From assembly GCF_902859695.1 (NCBI RefSeq), contig NZ_CADIJL010000009.1, positions 1 through 64,000 of the forward strand: a stretch of DNA of 64,000 bases, given 5' to 3'. This document shows positions 51,779 to 61,021 of the stretch, piece after piece; the stretch's first letter is position 1, and each line of letters opens with the position of its first letter. Under the pieces are notes generated by a model, which saw only the letters and a list, made by a program, of their open reading frames with translations, had not been told where the DNA came from and ran no database searches. The stretch is from Achromobacter ruhlandii (GTDB lineage Bacteria > Pseudomonadota > Gammaproteobacteria > Burkholderiales > Burkholderiaceae_B). The position numbers and the translations under genes were made by a program.

Positions 51779-52191
51779 GGAGTACAACTATTTGGATATG
51801 AACGGCGACTGCGTCGAACCGCGTCGCGGCACAAGCAAGGCCGGCGGTCCCCGCGAGGGTCGTTGGCGGTTCGATGCCTTTTCATGATCGACGCGCGGCC
51901 GGCCCCCCCATGTTGATCTCGGTCAAGCGCCGCGGGTCGCACGCGCCATCGCGCCCGTTACTCAGACCGGTCCGAAACCACGGCCGGGTGACCTCCGAAA
52001 AACACATATCGTGGCGCGGCGATCGGCATCATGGTGTGGCCGACGGTAAACGCGTCCGACATAAATCCAAATGCGCCGCAGCCAAGCAAAACCGCGATCC
52101 GGATTCATTAATATCCGATCCCGTTGTCGGCTTCGCGCCGCCCTTGATGCAGCGAGGATTGTTGTCATGAGTATCTGGATGGGCACCGGCC
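51779..52191. other. Divergent tor/ccm promoter region, 413 bp
   Basis: The stretch separates torE (minus) from ccmA (plus). Apart from the FNR-like site at 51913-51926, no gene is supported. It is less GC-rich than flanking genes (for example 52000-52110), consistent with promoters. Small frames at 51874-52170 have no family likeness. No Tor-type box repeats for TorR were recognised. Confidence 0.5.
51913..51926 (-). promoter_or_regulatory. FNR-like site upstream of torE
   Basis: The site reads TTGATCTCGGTCAA, nine of ten bases of the FNR consensus, the right half being GTCAA. It lies about 140 bases upstream of the torE start, in the space shared with the divergent ccmA. With class II spacing, transcription would start near 51878. 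No convincing -10 was seen, so support is moderate. It could serve the tor and/or ccm operon. Confidence 0.45.
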
Positions 52192-52818
52192 ATGCTTGAA
52201 GCGCAGGGGCTCACCTGTTCGAAAGAAACCCGTCTGCTGTTCGAAGACGTGTCGTTCCAGCTATGCGCGGGGCAACTGCTGCGCGTGACAGCGCCCAACG
52301 GCCATGGCAAGACCAGCCTGCTGCGCATCCTGTGCGGCCTGACGCGCGCCGACGCCGGCACGGTGTGCTGGCGCGGGGCAGACATCCACCGCCTGGGGCC
52401 GGCCTACCGCCAGCAGCTTCTCTACCTGGGCCATGCCGACGCGCTCGCCGATTCCCTGACCCCGCTCGAAAACCTGCGCTTCCTGTGCCAGGCCCAGGCC
52501 GATGCCGTCACCACGGCGGCCTGTCGCGACGCGCTGTGCCGGATGGGCCTGACCGCGATGCTCGACCTGCCGGCGCGCCTGCTGTCACGCGGCCAGCGGC
52601 GCCGCGTGATGCTGGCGCGGCTGTCGCTGCGCCCGGCGCGGCCGCTGTGGATCCTGGACGAACCCTTCAACCTGCTCGACGCGGCCACGGTGGCGGCGCT
52701 GACGCGGACGCTGGCAAGCCATTGCGACAACGGCGGGCGCGTCCTCCTGACCACGCACCAGGAGGTTGACCTGGACCGCCCGGTGCGCACCCTCGATCTC
52801 GGTCCGCGCGCGCCATGA
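52192..52818 (+). CDS. ccmA: Haem exporter ATP-binding protein CcmA
   Basis: A 208-residue ABC ATPase of System I cytochrome c maturation. It has Walker A APNGHGKTSLL (about 34-44), signature LLSRGQRRRVMLARL and Walker B LWILDEPFNLLD. It powers the CcmABCD complex that releases holo-CcmE. The first gene of ccmABCDEFGHI, it overlaps ccmB by four bases (ATGA). Confidence 0.93.
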   Translation: MLEAQGLTCSKETRLLFEDVSFQLCAGQLLRVTAPNGHGKTSLLRILCGLTRADAGTVCWRGADIHRLGPAYRQQLLYLGHADALADSLTPLENLRFLCQAQADAVTTAACRDALCRMGLTAMLDLPARLLSRGQRRRVMLARLSLRPARPLWILDEPFNLLDAATVAALTRTLASHCDNGGRVLLTTHQEVDLDRPVRTLDLGPRAP

Positions 52819-53495
52819 CACGGCTGGCCAGCCCCTTCTTCGCCGTGCTGCGGCGCGACCTGCTGCTGCTTGGCCGAGGCCGGGCCGACGCCGTCATCTC
52901 GCTGCTTTTCTTCGTGCTGGTCGCCTGCCTGTTCCCGCTGGGCGTGGGCGCCGATGCGGCTTTCCTGCGTGCACTCGGACCGGGCGTGCTGTGGGTGGCC
53001 GCGCTGCTCGCCACGCTGTTGTCGCAGCATCGGCTGTTCGCGCAGGACCACGCCGACGGCACGCTCGAACAACTGCTGCTTTCGCCGGGCGCCGCGACGC
53101 TCTGGGTGCTGGCCAAGATCACCGCGCACTGGATCGGAACCGGTCTGCCTTTGATCGCCGTGGCGCCGGTCATGGGCCTGCTGTTTGACCTGGGTCAGTG
53201 TTCGCGCCTGACCCTGTCGCTATCTTTCGCGCTGGGAACGCCGGTGCTGGCCCTGGTCGGCGCGATCGGCGCCGCGCTGTCCCTCGGGATGCGCGGCGGC
53301 GGCGTGCTGCAGGCCCTGTTGCTGCTGCCCTGGTTCGTGCCGGTGCTGATCTTCGGCGCGGGCTCGGTGGCCTCGTGTGGCGCCGGCCAGCCGCCCGCCA
53401 CCCCGTTCCTGCTGCTTGGCGGCGCGCTGCTGGCGGCGCTGGCGCTGGCCCCGCCCGCCTGTGTCCTGGCGCTGCGCTTTGCCGTCGAAGAATGA
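52815..53495 (+). CDS. ccmB: Haem exporter permease CcmB
   Basis: A 226-residue inner-membrane protein with six hydrophobic segments and the usual CcmB length. FFAVLRRDLLLLGRGRADA at the N-terminus and LFAQDHADGTLEQLLLSP are conserved landmarks. It pairs with CcmA as the membrane part of the ABC module. Both ends overlap neighbours: ATGA with ccmA and four bases with ccmC, so the operon is translationally coupled. Confidence 0.92.
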   Translation: MTRLASPFFAVLRRDLLLLGRGRADAVISLLFFVLVACLFPLGVGADAAFLRALGPGVLWVAALLATLLSQHRLFAQDHADGTLEQLLLSPGAATLWVLAKITAHWIGTGLPLIAVAPVMGLLFDLGQCSRLTLSLSFALGTPVLALVGAIGAALSLGMRGGGVLQALLLLPWFVPVLIFGAGSVASCGAGQPPATPFLLLGGALLAALALAPPACVLALRFAVEE

Positions 53496-54301
53496 AGATG
53501 CCTCCCATGCCTGCCCTCCCGCCCGCTCCTCCCGCCCGCCACGCCAGCCGTCTGCTGCGGTTCGCCGCGCCACAGGCCTTCTATCCGCTGGCGGGCAGGC
53601 TGGTTCCCTGGTGTGGCGGGCTCGCCATCCTGCTTGGCGCATGCGGCCTGGCGATCGGCTTTTTCGTCGCGCCCACCGATGCCACCCAGGGCGAGGTCTA
53701 CCGCATCATCTTCATCCACGTCGCCGCCGCGTGGATGTCGCTGTTCATCTATCTGCTGATGGCGTTCTGGTCCGCGCTTGGCCTGATCCTGCGCACCCGA
53801 CTGTCGTTCATCATGGCGCGCGCGCTGGCTCCCACCGGCGCGCTGTTCTGCTTCGTCGCGCTCTGGAGCGGCGCGCTATGGGGCCGGCCAACCTGGGGCG
53901 CTTACTGGGTCTGGGACGCGCGGCTCACCTCGCAACTGATCCTGGGATTCCTGTACCTGGGTTACCTGGCGCTGACCGCCCTGACTGTCGATCCCCATCG
54001 CGGCGACCGCGCCGGAGCGCTGGTGGCCCTGGTGGGCGCCATCAACGTACCGGTCATCTATTTCTCGGTGTCCTGGTGGAGCACGCTGCACCAGGGCGCT
54101 TCGGTCAGCCTGACGCGCGCGCCGTCCATGGCGGCGACCATGCTGGCCGCCATGCTGCTCATGGCCCTGGCCGCGTGGGCCTACACCGCCGCCGTGACGC
54201 TGGCGCGCGCGCGCGTCATGATGCTGGAGCGGGAGTGGCCGGCCGGCTGGGTGCGCGAGCTGGCGCGCCGCGAGACGGCGATGCGCAAGGAGCCGGCATG
54301 A
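53492..54301 (+). CDS. ccmC: Haem handling protein CcmC
   Basis: A 269-residue membrane protein, slightly longer than usual because of an N-terminal Pro/Ala-rich stretch. The tryptophan-rich motif WGAYWVWDARLTSQLIL is the WWD haem-binding signature, with flanking histidines in FIHVAAAWMSLFIY and STLHQGASVSL. It passes haem to CcmE at the periplasmic face. The start ATG 53492 overlaps the ccmB stop; a longer upstream frame is not supported. Confidence 0.92.
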   Translation: MKMPPMPALPPAPPARHASRLLRFAAPQAFYPLAGRLVPWCGGLAILLGACGLAIGFFVAPTDATQGEVYRIIFIHVAAAWMSLFIYLLMAFWSALGLILRTRLSFIMARALAPTGALFCFVALWSGALWGRPTWGAYWVWDARLTSQLILGFLYLGYLALTALTVDPHRGDRAGALVALVGAINVPVIYFSVSWWSTLHQGASVSLTRAPSMAATMLAAMLLMALAAWAYTAAVTLARARVMMLEREWPAGWVRELARRETAMRKEPA

Positions 54302-54507
54302 TGCACTGGCAATCCTGGGCCGCGTTCTGGCACATGGGCGGGCGCGCCGCCTTCGTCTGGGGCAGCTACGGCATGCTGGCCCTGCTGGTGCTGGCCGAAT
54401 GCGTGTCGCTGGCCCGGCGGCGGCGCCGCGCGCTGCGGCGCCTGGCGGCGCTGGCTAGCGCCAATCCCACGGCCAGGCAGCAATCACACGACGGAGGACC
54501 GGCATGA
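54298..54507 (+). CDS. ccmD: Small haem exporter accessory protein CcmD
   Basis: A 69-residue single-helix membrane protein. [15 protein letters not shown] followed by a hydrophobic stretch and a basic C-terminal tail ([10 protein letters not shown]) is typical of CcmD, which stabilises the CcmC-CcmE interaction and is needed for holo-CcmE release. The start ATG overlaps the ccmC stop (ATGATG; 54298 or 54301). It is a little longer at the C-terminus than the E. coli protein. Confidence 0.85.
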   Translation: MMHWQSWAAFWHMGGRAAFVWGSYGMLALLVLAECVSLARRRRRALRRLAALASANPTARQQSHDGGPA

Positions 54508-54953
54508 CTTCCCCCCGCCGCCGGCGTCTGCTCCTGCTGCTCTGTGCGGTCGCGCTGTTGAGCGCGGCTGCCGCCCTGATCCTGACGGCCATGCGCCAGA
54601 ACCTGGTGTTCTTCCACACGCCCAGCGAAATCGCGCGCGGCGAGGCGCCACGACAGCGGCTGTTCCGCGTCGGCGGCATGGTGCTGGCCGGCTCGCTGCA
54701 ACGCGAGCCGGACGGTCTGGGCGTGCGTTTCATCGTCACCGACACCGCCCACGAGGTGCCCGTGGTGTATCGCGGCGCCCTGCCCGACCTGTTCCGCGAA
54801 GGCACGGGCGTGGTCGCCCAAGGCACGCTGGACACCGACGGCGTGTTCACCGCGACCAGCGTGCTGGCGCGCCACGACGAGAACTACACGCCGATCGAAG
54901 TGCGCGACGCCATCGCGCGCGCCCACGACGCCAGCAGGACGGTGCGGCCATGA
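54504..54953 (+). CDS. ccmE: Haem chaperone CcmE
   Basis: A 149-residue periplasmic haem chaperone with one N-terminal membrane anchor. [12 protein letters not shown] holds His124, the covalent haem attachment residue in the family (HDENYTP motif). [15 protein letters not shown] is the conserved N-terminal core strand. It receives haem from CcmC and delivers it to CcmF/H. It overlaps ccmD and ccmF by four bases each. Confidence 0.93.
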   Translation: MTSPRRRRLLLLLCAVALLSAAAALILTAMRQNLVFFHTPSEIARGEAPRQRLFRVGGMVLAGSLQREPDGLGVRFIVTDTAHEVPVVYRGALPDLFREGTGVVAQGTLDTDGVFTATSVLARHDENYTPIEVRDAIARAHDASRTVRP

Positions 54954-56941
54954 TCGCCGAAGTCGGCCACTTTTCACTGGTGCTTGGCTTCGCGCTGGCG
55001 CTGGTGCAGGCCATCGTGCCGCTGTATGGCGCCTGGCGCGGCCGCGCGGCGCTGATGGCGGTCGGCCGCGGCGCCGCGCGCGGGCAACTGCTGTTCGTGC
55101 TGCTGTCATACGCCTGCCTGCACCTGCTTTTCATCGCCAATGATTTCTCCGTGCGGCTGGTGGCGGACAACAGCCACAGCCGCACGCCGCTGATCTACCG
55201 GATCACCGCGGTCTGGGGCAACCACGAGGGCTCCATGTTGCTGTGGATCGTTTCGCTGTCGCTGTGGACGATGGCGGTGACGCGCTGGAGCCGCGGGCTG
55301 CCCGAGGCATTCACGGCGCGCGTCCTGGGCGTGCTGGGCGCGGTCGGCGCGGGCTTCACCGCCTTCACGCTGCTGACCTCCAACCCCTTCGCCCGCCTGC
55401 TGCCCGCGGCGCGCGAGGGCCGCGACCTGAACCCGCTGTTGCAGGACCCCGGCATGATCATCCACCCGCCCTTGCTGTACCTGGGCTACGTGGGCTTCAG
55501 CATCGCCTTCGCCTTCGCCATCGCGGCCCTGATGACAGGGCGGCTGGATGCCGCCTGGGCGCGCTGGTCGCGGCCCTGGACCGTGGCCGCCTGGGTGCTG
55601 CTGACCGCCGGCATCGCGGTGGGATCGAGCTGGGCCTATTACGAGCTGGGCTGGGGCGGGTGGTGGTTCTGGGACCCGGTCGAGAACGCCTCGTTCATGC
55701 CGTGGCTGCTGGGCACCGCGCTGATCCACTCGCTGGCCGTGACCGAAAAGCGCGGCGCGTTCCGCGGCTGGACCGTGCTGTTGGCGATCGGCACCTTCTC
55801 GCTATCGCTGCTGGGCACGTTCCTGGTGCGATCCGGCGTCGTCACCTCGGTGCACGCCTTCGCCACCGACCCGGCGCGCGGCCTGTTCATCCTGTGCCTG
55901 CTGGTGACGGTGGTGGGCGCATCGCTGCTGCTATACGCCTGGCGCGCCCCGCGGCTGCAGGGCGGCGGCCACTTCCAATTGGTATCGCGCGACGCCGCCT
56001 TGCTGGCCAACAACGCGCTGCTGCCCGTGGCCTGCGCGGCGGTGCTGCTCGGCACCCTCTACCCGCTGTTGCTCGACGCCCTGGGCCTGGGCAAGATTTC
56101 GGTGGGACCGCCCTACTTCGACACCACCTTCGTGCCGTTGATGACGCCGGTGCTCGCGCTGCTGGTGCCCGGCGCCGTGGCGCGCTGGAAGGCCGACACC
56201 TGGCAACGGCTGGCGCGCCGCCTGGGGCCGGCCGCGCTCGCCAGCGCGCTGCTGGGCCCGGCGCTGGGCTACGGCCTCGGGCACTTCACCTGGCGCGCCT
56301 GCCTGGGCCTGGCGCTGGCGGCGTGGATCGTGCTGGGCAGCCTGCAATTGCTGGCGGAGCGCCTGCACGGCGGCGGTCGGGCCGACATCGCCACCCGCCT
56401 GCGCGGCATCCCCGGGAGCTGGTGGGGCATGTGGCTGGCCCATCTCGGCCTGGGCGTGTTCATTATTGGCGTCACCATGGTCAACAGCTTCCAGTCCCAG
56501 CTCGACGTGCGCATGCTGCCCGGCCAGACCGCCCATCTGGCCGGGTACACCTTCACCTTCGGCGGCGTCGAGCAGGTCGCCGGCCCCAACTGGATCGCCG
56601 CGCGCGCCACTCTCGATGTCGCGCGCGGCGGCAGGCATGTCGCCACGCTGCGACCGGAGACCCGCCACTACGTGACGCAAGCGATGCCGATGACGCAATC
56701 GGCCATCGACGTCGGCCCCTTGCGCGATCTCTACACCGCGCTGGGCGAAAGCCTGCCCGACGGCGGCTGGATCGTGAACCTGTTCCACAAGCCGTTCATC
56801 AGCTGGATCTGGGCCGGCTGCGCGCTAATGATCCTGGGCGGCCTGGCCGCCGCCGCCGACCGCCGCTACCGCAAGCCGGCTTCGCGGCGCGACGCCTCGC
56901 CCCCGGGCCAAGCCCGGCCCCCGCAAAGCGAACTGCCATGA
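54950..56941 (+). CDS. ccmF: Cytochrome c haem lyase subunit CcmF
   Basis: A 663-residue polytopic membrane protein of full CcmF length. The WWD motif is [19 protein letters not shown], preceded by [14 protein letters not shown] and IIHPPLLYL. Histidines near the WWD motif are the family's haem ligands. It forms the haem lyase with CcmH/I. The stop overlaps the ccmG start (ATGA). Confidence 0.93.
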   Translation: MIAEVGHFSLVLGFALALVQAIVPLYGAWRGRAALMAVGRGAARGQLLFVLLSYACLHLLFIANDFSVRLVADNSHSRTPLIYRITAVWGNHEGSMLLWIVSLSLWTMAVTRWSRGLPEAFTARVLGVLGAVGAGFTAFTLLTSNPFARLLPAAREGRDLNPLLQDPGMIIHPPLLYLGYVGFSIAFAFAIAALMTGRLDAAWARWSRPWTVAAWVLLTAGIAVGSSWAYYELGWGGWWFWDPVENASFMPWLLGTALIHSLAVTEKRGAFRGWTVLLAIGTFSLSLLGTFLVRSGVVTSVHAFATDPARGLFILCLLVTVVGASLLLYAWRAPRLQGGGHFQLVSRDAALLANNALLPVACAAVLLGTLYPLLLDALGLGKISVGPPYFDTTFVPLMTPVLALLVPGAVARWKADTWQRLARRLGPAALASALLGPALGYGLGHFTWRACLGLALAAWIVLGSLQLLAERLHGGGRADIATRLRGIPGSWWGMWLAHLGLGVFIIGVTMVNSFQSQLDVRMLPGQTAHLAGYTFTFGGVEQVAGPNWIAARATLDVARGGRHVATLRPETRHYVTQAMPMTQSAIDVGPLRDLYTALGESLPDGGWIVNLFHKPFISWIWAGCALMILGGLAAAADRRYRKPASRRDASPPGQARPPQSELP

Positions 56942-57462
56942 AACTGCGATCCCTCGTGCCCCTGCTGTTGTTTCTCGGGCTGGTAGCCATGCTCGCCGTC
57001 GGCCTGGGCCTGGACCCGCGCGAACTGCCCTCGCCCCTGGTTCGCCGGCCAGCGCCGCCCTTCACGCTGGCGCGGCTGGACGCGCCGGGAGGCCAGTTCG
57101 GGCTGGACGACATGCGCGGCCGGGTCTGGCTGCTCAACGTCTGGGCCAGCTGGTGCGTCGCCTGCCGCGTCGAACACCCCGTGCTGCTGCGCGCCGCCCG
57201 CGAAGGCCGCATTGCCATCGTCGGGCTGGACTACAAGGACGAAGACAGCGCGGCGCGCGCATGGCTGGCACGCCTGGGCAACCCCTACATCGCCACGGTG
57301 CTCGACCCGCGCGGCAGACTCGGCATCGACTATGGCGTGTACGGCGTGCCCGAGACCTTTCTCATCGACGCCCAGGGCGTCATCCGCTACAAGCACGTCG
57401 GGCCGGTCACGCAGGACGTGCTCGACAACATCCTGATCCCCCGGGCGCTGAATGAACCCTGA
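56938..57462 (+). CDS. ccmG: Thiol:disulfide oxidoreductase CcmG (DsbE)
   Basis: A 174-residue membrane-anchored periplasmic thioredoxin. The N-terminal helix (about 5-24) is followed by VWLLNVWASWCVACRVEHP, with active-site Cys73 and Cys76 (WCVAC in place of the E. coli WCPTC). The later GVYGVPETFLIDAQGVIRYKHVG is standard for the family. It keeps apocytochrome and CcmH thiols reduced. Its 3' end overlaps ccmH by 11 bases. Confidence 0.92.
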   Translation: MKLRSLVPLLLFLGLVAMLAVGLGLDPRELPSPLVRRPAPPFTLARLDAPGGQFGLDDMRGRVWLLNVWASWCVACRVEHPVLLRAAREGRIAIVGLDYKDEDSAARAWLARLGNPYIATVLDPRGRLGIDYGVYGVPETFLIDAQGVIRYKHVGPVTQDVLDNILIPRALNEP

Positions 57463-58015
57463 CATCCCCCGCCAGCCTCGCCCCACGATAGGACGCACCG
57501 CCGTGGCCAGCGGTTGGCACGCGACCGGCCGCGGCATCGCGCTGGCGCTATTCATTGCGGCCCGGGCCGTGGCCAGCGAGGCGCCCGCCGCCGCGTCCGA
57601 CCCCGCCCTGGAAGCGCACGTCCAGGCCTTCACGCGCGACCTGCGCTGCCTGGTGTGCCAGAACGAATCCCTGGCGGACTCGCGCGCGCCGCTGGCGCGC
57701 GACCTGCGCGACGAAGTGCGTCGCCTGTTCCGCTCGGGTCAGGACGAGGTCCAGGTGCGCCAGTTCCTGGTATCGCGCTATGGCGACTACGTGCTCTATC
57801 GCCCGCCGCTGAAAGCCCGCACCGCGCTGCTGTGGATCGGGCCCGGCGTGCTGCTTGCCGGCGCCATGGGCGGCCTGCTGTGGCGCTTGCGGCGCCATGC
57901 CCGCGCGCCGGAGGCGCCCTTGCCCGCGCCGCAAGCGCAGGCGGCCCGGGCCCTGCTGGCCGAGCCCCCGCAAGACGCCGCGCCGTCCGCCGCCGGCGGG
58001 GAGCGCGCACCATGA
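57452..58015 (+). CDS. ccmH: Cytochrome c maturation protein CcmH (CcmH/CycL N-domain type)
   Basis: A 187-residue protein with a signal/anchor region, then the redox motif DLRCLVCQNESLADSRAPLA (Cys66 and Cys69), and a C-terminal helix ALLWIGPGVLLAG. It presents reduced apocytochrome to the lyase. The tail is long, Ala/Pro-rich and variable. It is separate from the TPR protein that follows, so the CcmH function is split into two genes here. It overlaps ccmI by four bases. Confidence 0.9.
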   Translation: MNPDIPRQPRPTIGRTAVASGWHATGRGIALALFIAARAVASEAPAAASDPALEAHVQAFTRDLRCLVCQNESLADSRAPLARDLRDEVRRLFRSGQDEVQVRQFLVSRYGDYVLYRPPLKARTALLWIGPGVLLAGAMGGLLWRLRRHARAPEAPLPAPQAQAARALLAEPPQDAAPSAAGGERAP

Positions 58016-59019
58016 CCCTGTTCTGGCTCCTCGCGGCCGGCATGGTCGCCGTCGCCCTGCTGTTCGTGCTGCCGCCCCTGTTGGCGCCAGAGGCCGCCGG
58101 CCGCCGCGGCGGCTCGCCCCAGGCGCAGGCATCGCTGGCGGTGCTGCGCGAACAACTGGCGCAATTGCAGGCCGACCATGCCAGCGGGCGCCTCGCACCG
58201 GACCACTATGCCCAGGCGCGCACCGAGATCGAACGGCGCGCCCTGCGGGAAGGATGCGCGGCGCCGGACCGCCTCGATACCCGGCCCGCGCCCCGCTGGG
58301 CCCTGGCGGTGGCCTTGGGGCTGGGCGCGATCAGCGTCGGCCTGTACGCGGCGCTCGGCAACCCGGCGGCCCTGACGCCGGCGGACGCCGACCCGCACGC
58401 GTCGCCCTCCGCCAGCGCCGGCCACGACCCCGACGATCCCATGGCCGAACGGCTGGCCGGCCTGATCCAGCACCTGCAGGCCCACCCGGACGACACCGAG
58501 GGCTGGACGACATTGGCCCACACCTACGCGACGCTGGGGGATTTCGCCGGCGGCGCGGCAACCTGGGCGCGCATGGGCGCCCGGGCGCCGCAGGATCCCG
58601 GCGTGCTGGCGGACTGGGCCGACCTCCTGGCCACTGCGGCGAACGGAGATTTTTCGGGCGAACCCGACCGCCTGATCGGCCGGCTGCTGGCGCTTGCGCC
58701 CGACGACGTGAAAGGCCTGGCCCTGGCCGGCACCAGCGCGTTTTTCCGCGGCGACTTCCACGGCGCCATCGACGCCTGGGAACGCCTGCTGCCGCTGGTC
58801 GACCCGGATGGCCCCGTCCACGAGCAGGTCCAGGCCAGCCTGGCGCAGGCCCGCCGGGCGGCCGAGGGTGCGGCGGCTGATGGTGCGGCGGCCGAGGGTG
58901 CGGCGACCGATGGTGGAGCGGCTGATCGAGCGGCGGCTGATCGCGCGGCGGCCGGCGCGGAAGGCCCCGCCTTCCCGCCGGGGGCTCGCGCCAGTGGCGG
59001 CCGCGGCCGGCAGGATTGA
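58012..59019 (+). CDS. ccmI: TPR-domain cytochrome c maturation protein CcmI (CycH)
   Basis: A 335-residue protein with two N-terminal membrane helices and a cytoplasmic/periplasmic TPR region (LAGLIQHLQAHPDDTEGWTTLAHTYATLGDFAGGAATWARM). It chaperones apocytochromes to CcmF/H. The C-terminus has six 15-bp repeats (58861-58950) encoding a run of Ala with Glu/Asp/Gly/Arg, then a Gly/Arg-rich tail. That tail is not seen in standard homologues. The gene is last in the ccm operon. Confidence 0.87.
   Translation: MTLFWLLAAGMVAVALLFVLPPLLAPEAAGRRGGSPQAQASLAVLREQLAQLQADHASGRLAPDHYAQARTEIERRALREGCAAPDRLDTRPAPRWALAVALGLGAISVGLYAALGNPAALTPADADPHASPSASAGHDPDDPMAERLAGLIQHLQAHPDDTEGWTTLAHTYATLGDFAGGAATWARMGARAPQDPGVLADWADLLATAANGDFSGEPDRLIGRLLALAPDDVKGLALAGTSAFFRGDFHGAIDAWERLLPLVDPDGPVHEQVQASLAQARRAAEGAAADGAAAEGAATDGGAADRAAADRAAAGAEGPAFPPGARASGGRGRQD
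58861..58950 (+). repeat. Six 15-bp tandem units inside ccmI
   Basis: Six adjacent 15-base units (such as GCCGAGGGTGCGGCG, GCTGATGGTGCGGCG, GCTGATCGCGCGGCG) encode A-E/D-G/R-A/G-A pentapeptides. The first and third copies are identical, so recent duplication is likely. The array lies in the C-terminal, poorly conserved tail of ccmI, and its length may vary between strains without changing the frame. Confidence 0.8.
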
Positions 59020-59132
59020 CCGTCCGCATTCCTCACGGCCAATCCACGCCCCCCTGTTCCCGTTGCCCTTTGCGGCGCGAGGTCTCCCGCCGGGCGTCGC
59101 TGCCCGGGCGACGCCGGCGCCCCGGCGCAGGA

Positions 59133-59675
59133 TCAGGCAGGCACCGTCAACGCCTCGCGCCAGGCGGCCAGCTTCTTCTCGAACGACGCGGCCGCGTGGG
59201 CCGGGCTGGTGGATGGCAGGTCGACGTATTCCAGCGGCCACGCCGGCAGGCGCGGCAACACATGGCGGCGGTAGAGGCTGGCCGCCTTGGCCCCGTTGAA
59301 GCAGACCCGCACGAGGCGCGGATGCGCCAACAGGAACGCCGCGAAGTCGTTGGGCACCAGGGTATCGCCGCGGATGTCCGCATCCAGGCTGCCCGGCCGT
59401 TCGCAGGCCTGCAGCACGTCCCAGAGCGCGACGCCGGCGGATCGCAGCGCTTGCAGGCGCCGCGGGTAGTCGGCGGCGGGATCGAACCCCAGCACCTGGC
59501 CCGCGATGGGCCAGAAGGCGTTGCGCGGATGGGCGTAATAACGCGCCTGCCGCAGCGAGGCGACGCCGGGCATGGAGCCCAGCACCAGGATGCGGGCGTC
59601 GGCGGCGGCAACCGGGGCGAAGCCCTGGACGTGGGCATATCGGTCGGCCACGGTGGTATCGGCAATTCGTTGCAT
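59133..59675 (-). CDS. Hypoxanthine/uracil-type DNA glycosylase (UDG family 6-like)
   Basis: A 180-residue enzyme of the uracil-DNA-glycosylase superfamily. ILVLGSMPGVASLRQARYYAHPRNAFW is the HDG (family 6) signature, and the NPRN-like HPRNAFW and later LPSTSPAHAAASFEKK match it. It removes deaminated purine (deoxyinosine) or uracil from DNA. It is convergent with ccmI, 113 bases from it. Confidence 0.85.
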   Translation of the reverse strand: MQRIADTTVADRYAHVQGFAPVAAADARILVLGSMPGVASLRQARYYAHPRNAFWPIAGQVLGFDPAADYPRRLQALRSAGVALWDVLQACERPGSLDADIRGDTLVPNDFAAFLLAHPRLVRVCFNGAKAASLYRRHVLPRLPAWPLEYVDLPSTSPAHAAASFEKKLAAWREALTVPA

Positions 59676-59927
59676 GGCGCAAGAATACCCGGGTTCGCGG
59701 GCCTTCCGCCGCCGCCCGCGCCGGCCACCGGAACGGGTCCAGGCCCGGAATCCTCCCGACTCCGCGCGTGCCTCACTGGCAACACCTGCCCAGGTCTGAC
59801 GCTATCAGTGTCCTATTCCTGGAACAGTGCTTATCAATGGCGGGGACTACCGAAAGCGGCCTCCCGCCCTTATCTTGACAGGTATGACGAACGGCCCCGC
59901 AGGGGCCGCGCAACAGGAATGACGATC

Positions 59928-60791
59928 ATGAAGAAGATTCTGGGTGTGCATGCCAGCCCGCGTCCCCACTGGGTGGGCGACGGCTTTCCGGTGCGCTCGA
60001 TGTTCTCGTACAACGACAAGGGCAAGAACGTCAGCCCGTTCCTGCTCCTGGACTACGCCGGCCCGGCGCAATTCGCGCCGGCCACGCAACCGCGCGGCGT
60101 CGGCCAGCATCCGCACCGCGGCTTCGAGACCGTGACCATCGTCTACAGCGGCGAGGTCGAGCACCGCGACTCCACCGGCAACGGCGGCGTCATCGGGCCC
60201 GGCGACGTGCAGTGGATGACGGCCGCCTCGGGCATCCTGCATGAAGAGTTCCACTCCCCCGCGTTCACCCGCCAGGGCGGCGAGCTGGAGATGGTGCAGC
60301 TGTGGGTCAACCTGCCGGCCAAGGACAAGAAGGCGCCGGCCGGATACCAGAGCCTGCTGAATGCGGATATCCCGGTGGTGTCGCTGCCTGGCGATGCCGG
60401 CTCGCTGCGCGTCATCGCCGGCAGCTACGGCGGCCAGACCGGTCCGGCGCGCACCTTCACGCCGATCGACGTGTGGGACGTGCGCCTGTCCGCCGGCAAG
60501 ACCGCGACCTTCGCGATCCCGGCGGGCCGCAACAGCATGCTGGTGATGCTGCGCGGCACGGTGCTGGTCAACGGCGAAGCGGTGGCGCGCGACGCGCAAC
60601 TGACGCTGTTCTCGCAGGATGGCGACGAGATCACGGTCGAAGCCAACAACGACGCCGTGTTCCTGGTGTTGAGCGGCGAGCCGATCGACGAGCCGGTGGT
60701 GGGATACGGGCCGTTTGTGATGAATTCACAGGCGGAGATCGTCGAGGCGATCCAGGACTTCAATGCCGGGAAGTATGGGCAGATGCATTAA
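59928..60791 (+). CDS. Pirin-family bicupin protein
   Basis: A 287-residue cupin protein. The N-terminal cupin has the metal-binding PHRGFETVTIV, with HPHRG, and HRDSTGNGGVIGPGDVQWMTAASGILHEE, the pirin signature. Members are quercetin dioxygenase-like or regulatory proteins; the role is unknown. ATG 59928 is preferred to 59919, which has no room for an RBS. A 7-bp GC hairpin (59892-59908) lies in the leader, and a strong terminator follows. Confidence 0.88.
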   Translation: MKKILGVHASPRPHWVGDGFPVRSMFSYNDKGKNVSPFLLLDYAGPAQFAPATQPRGVGQHPHRGFETVTIVYSGEVEHRDSTGNGGVIGPGDVQWMTAASGILHEEFHSPAFTRQGGELEMVQLWVNLPAKDKKAPAGYQSLLNADIPVVSLPGDAGSLRVIAGSYGGQTGPARTFTPIDVWDVRLSAGKTATFAIPAGRNSMLVMLRGTVLVNGEAVARDAQLTLFSQDGDEITVEANNDAVFLVLSGEPIDEPVVGYGPFVMNSQAEIVEAIQDFNAGKYGQMH

Positions 60792-60832
60792 AGGGCGGGA
60801 CCGGCCATAGCTGGTCGGTCCTGCTGGATGAG

Positions 60833-60866
60833 GCCGCGTTTCCTGGGTTGGGGAACGCGGCTTTTT
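60833..60866 (+). terminator. Rho-independent terminator after pirin
   Basis: GCCGCGTTTCC, loop TGGGTTG, GGGAACGCGGC (one G-T pair) then TTTTTG form a strong intrinsic terminator about 40 bases after the pirin stop. Base composition changes to AT-rich directly after it, so it marks the edge of the foreign-looking block. Confidence 0.9.
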
Positions 60867-61021
60867 GTTAGGCAACGGAGTGGCGTGGGAGTCGCGTTAC
60901 GACCCTAAACCGACTGTTGAAGTTCAACGGACTTGGAATTTGGTCACTCAATTTGAAAAATAACAAGGCGCGGGTTTTGAGGGCAGGCGGACGCAGTGCG
61001 CCAGCGGACCCGAGATGCGGT

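Noticed and set aside
57796..59682. Long minus-strand frame across ccmH and ccmI
   Set aside because: It is antisense to ccm genes with family motifs. The sequence has repeated Ser/Arg runs caused by the 15-bp repeat.
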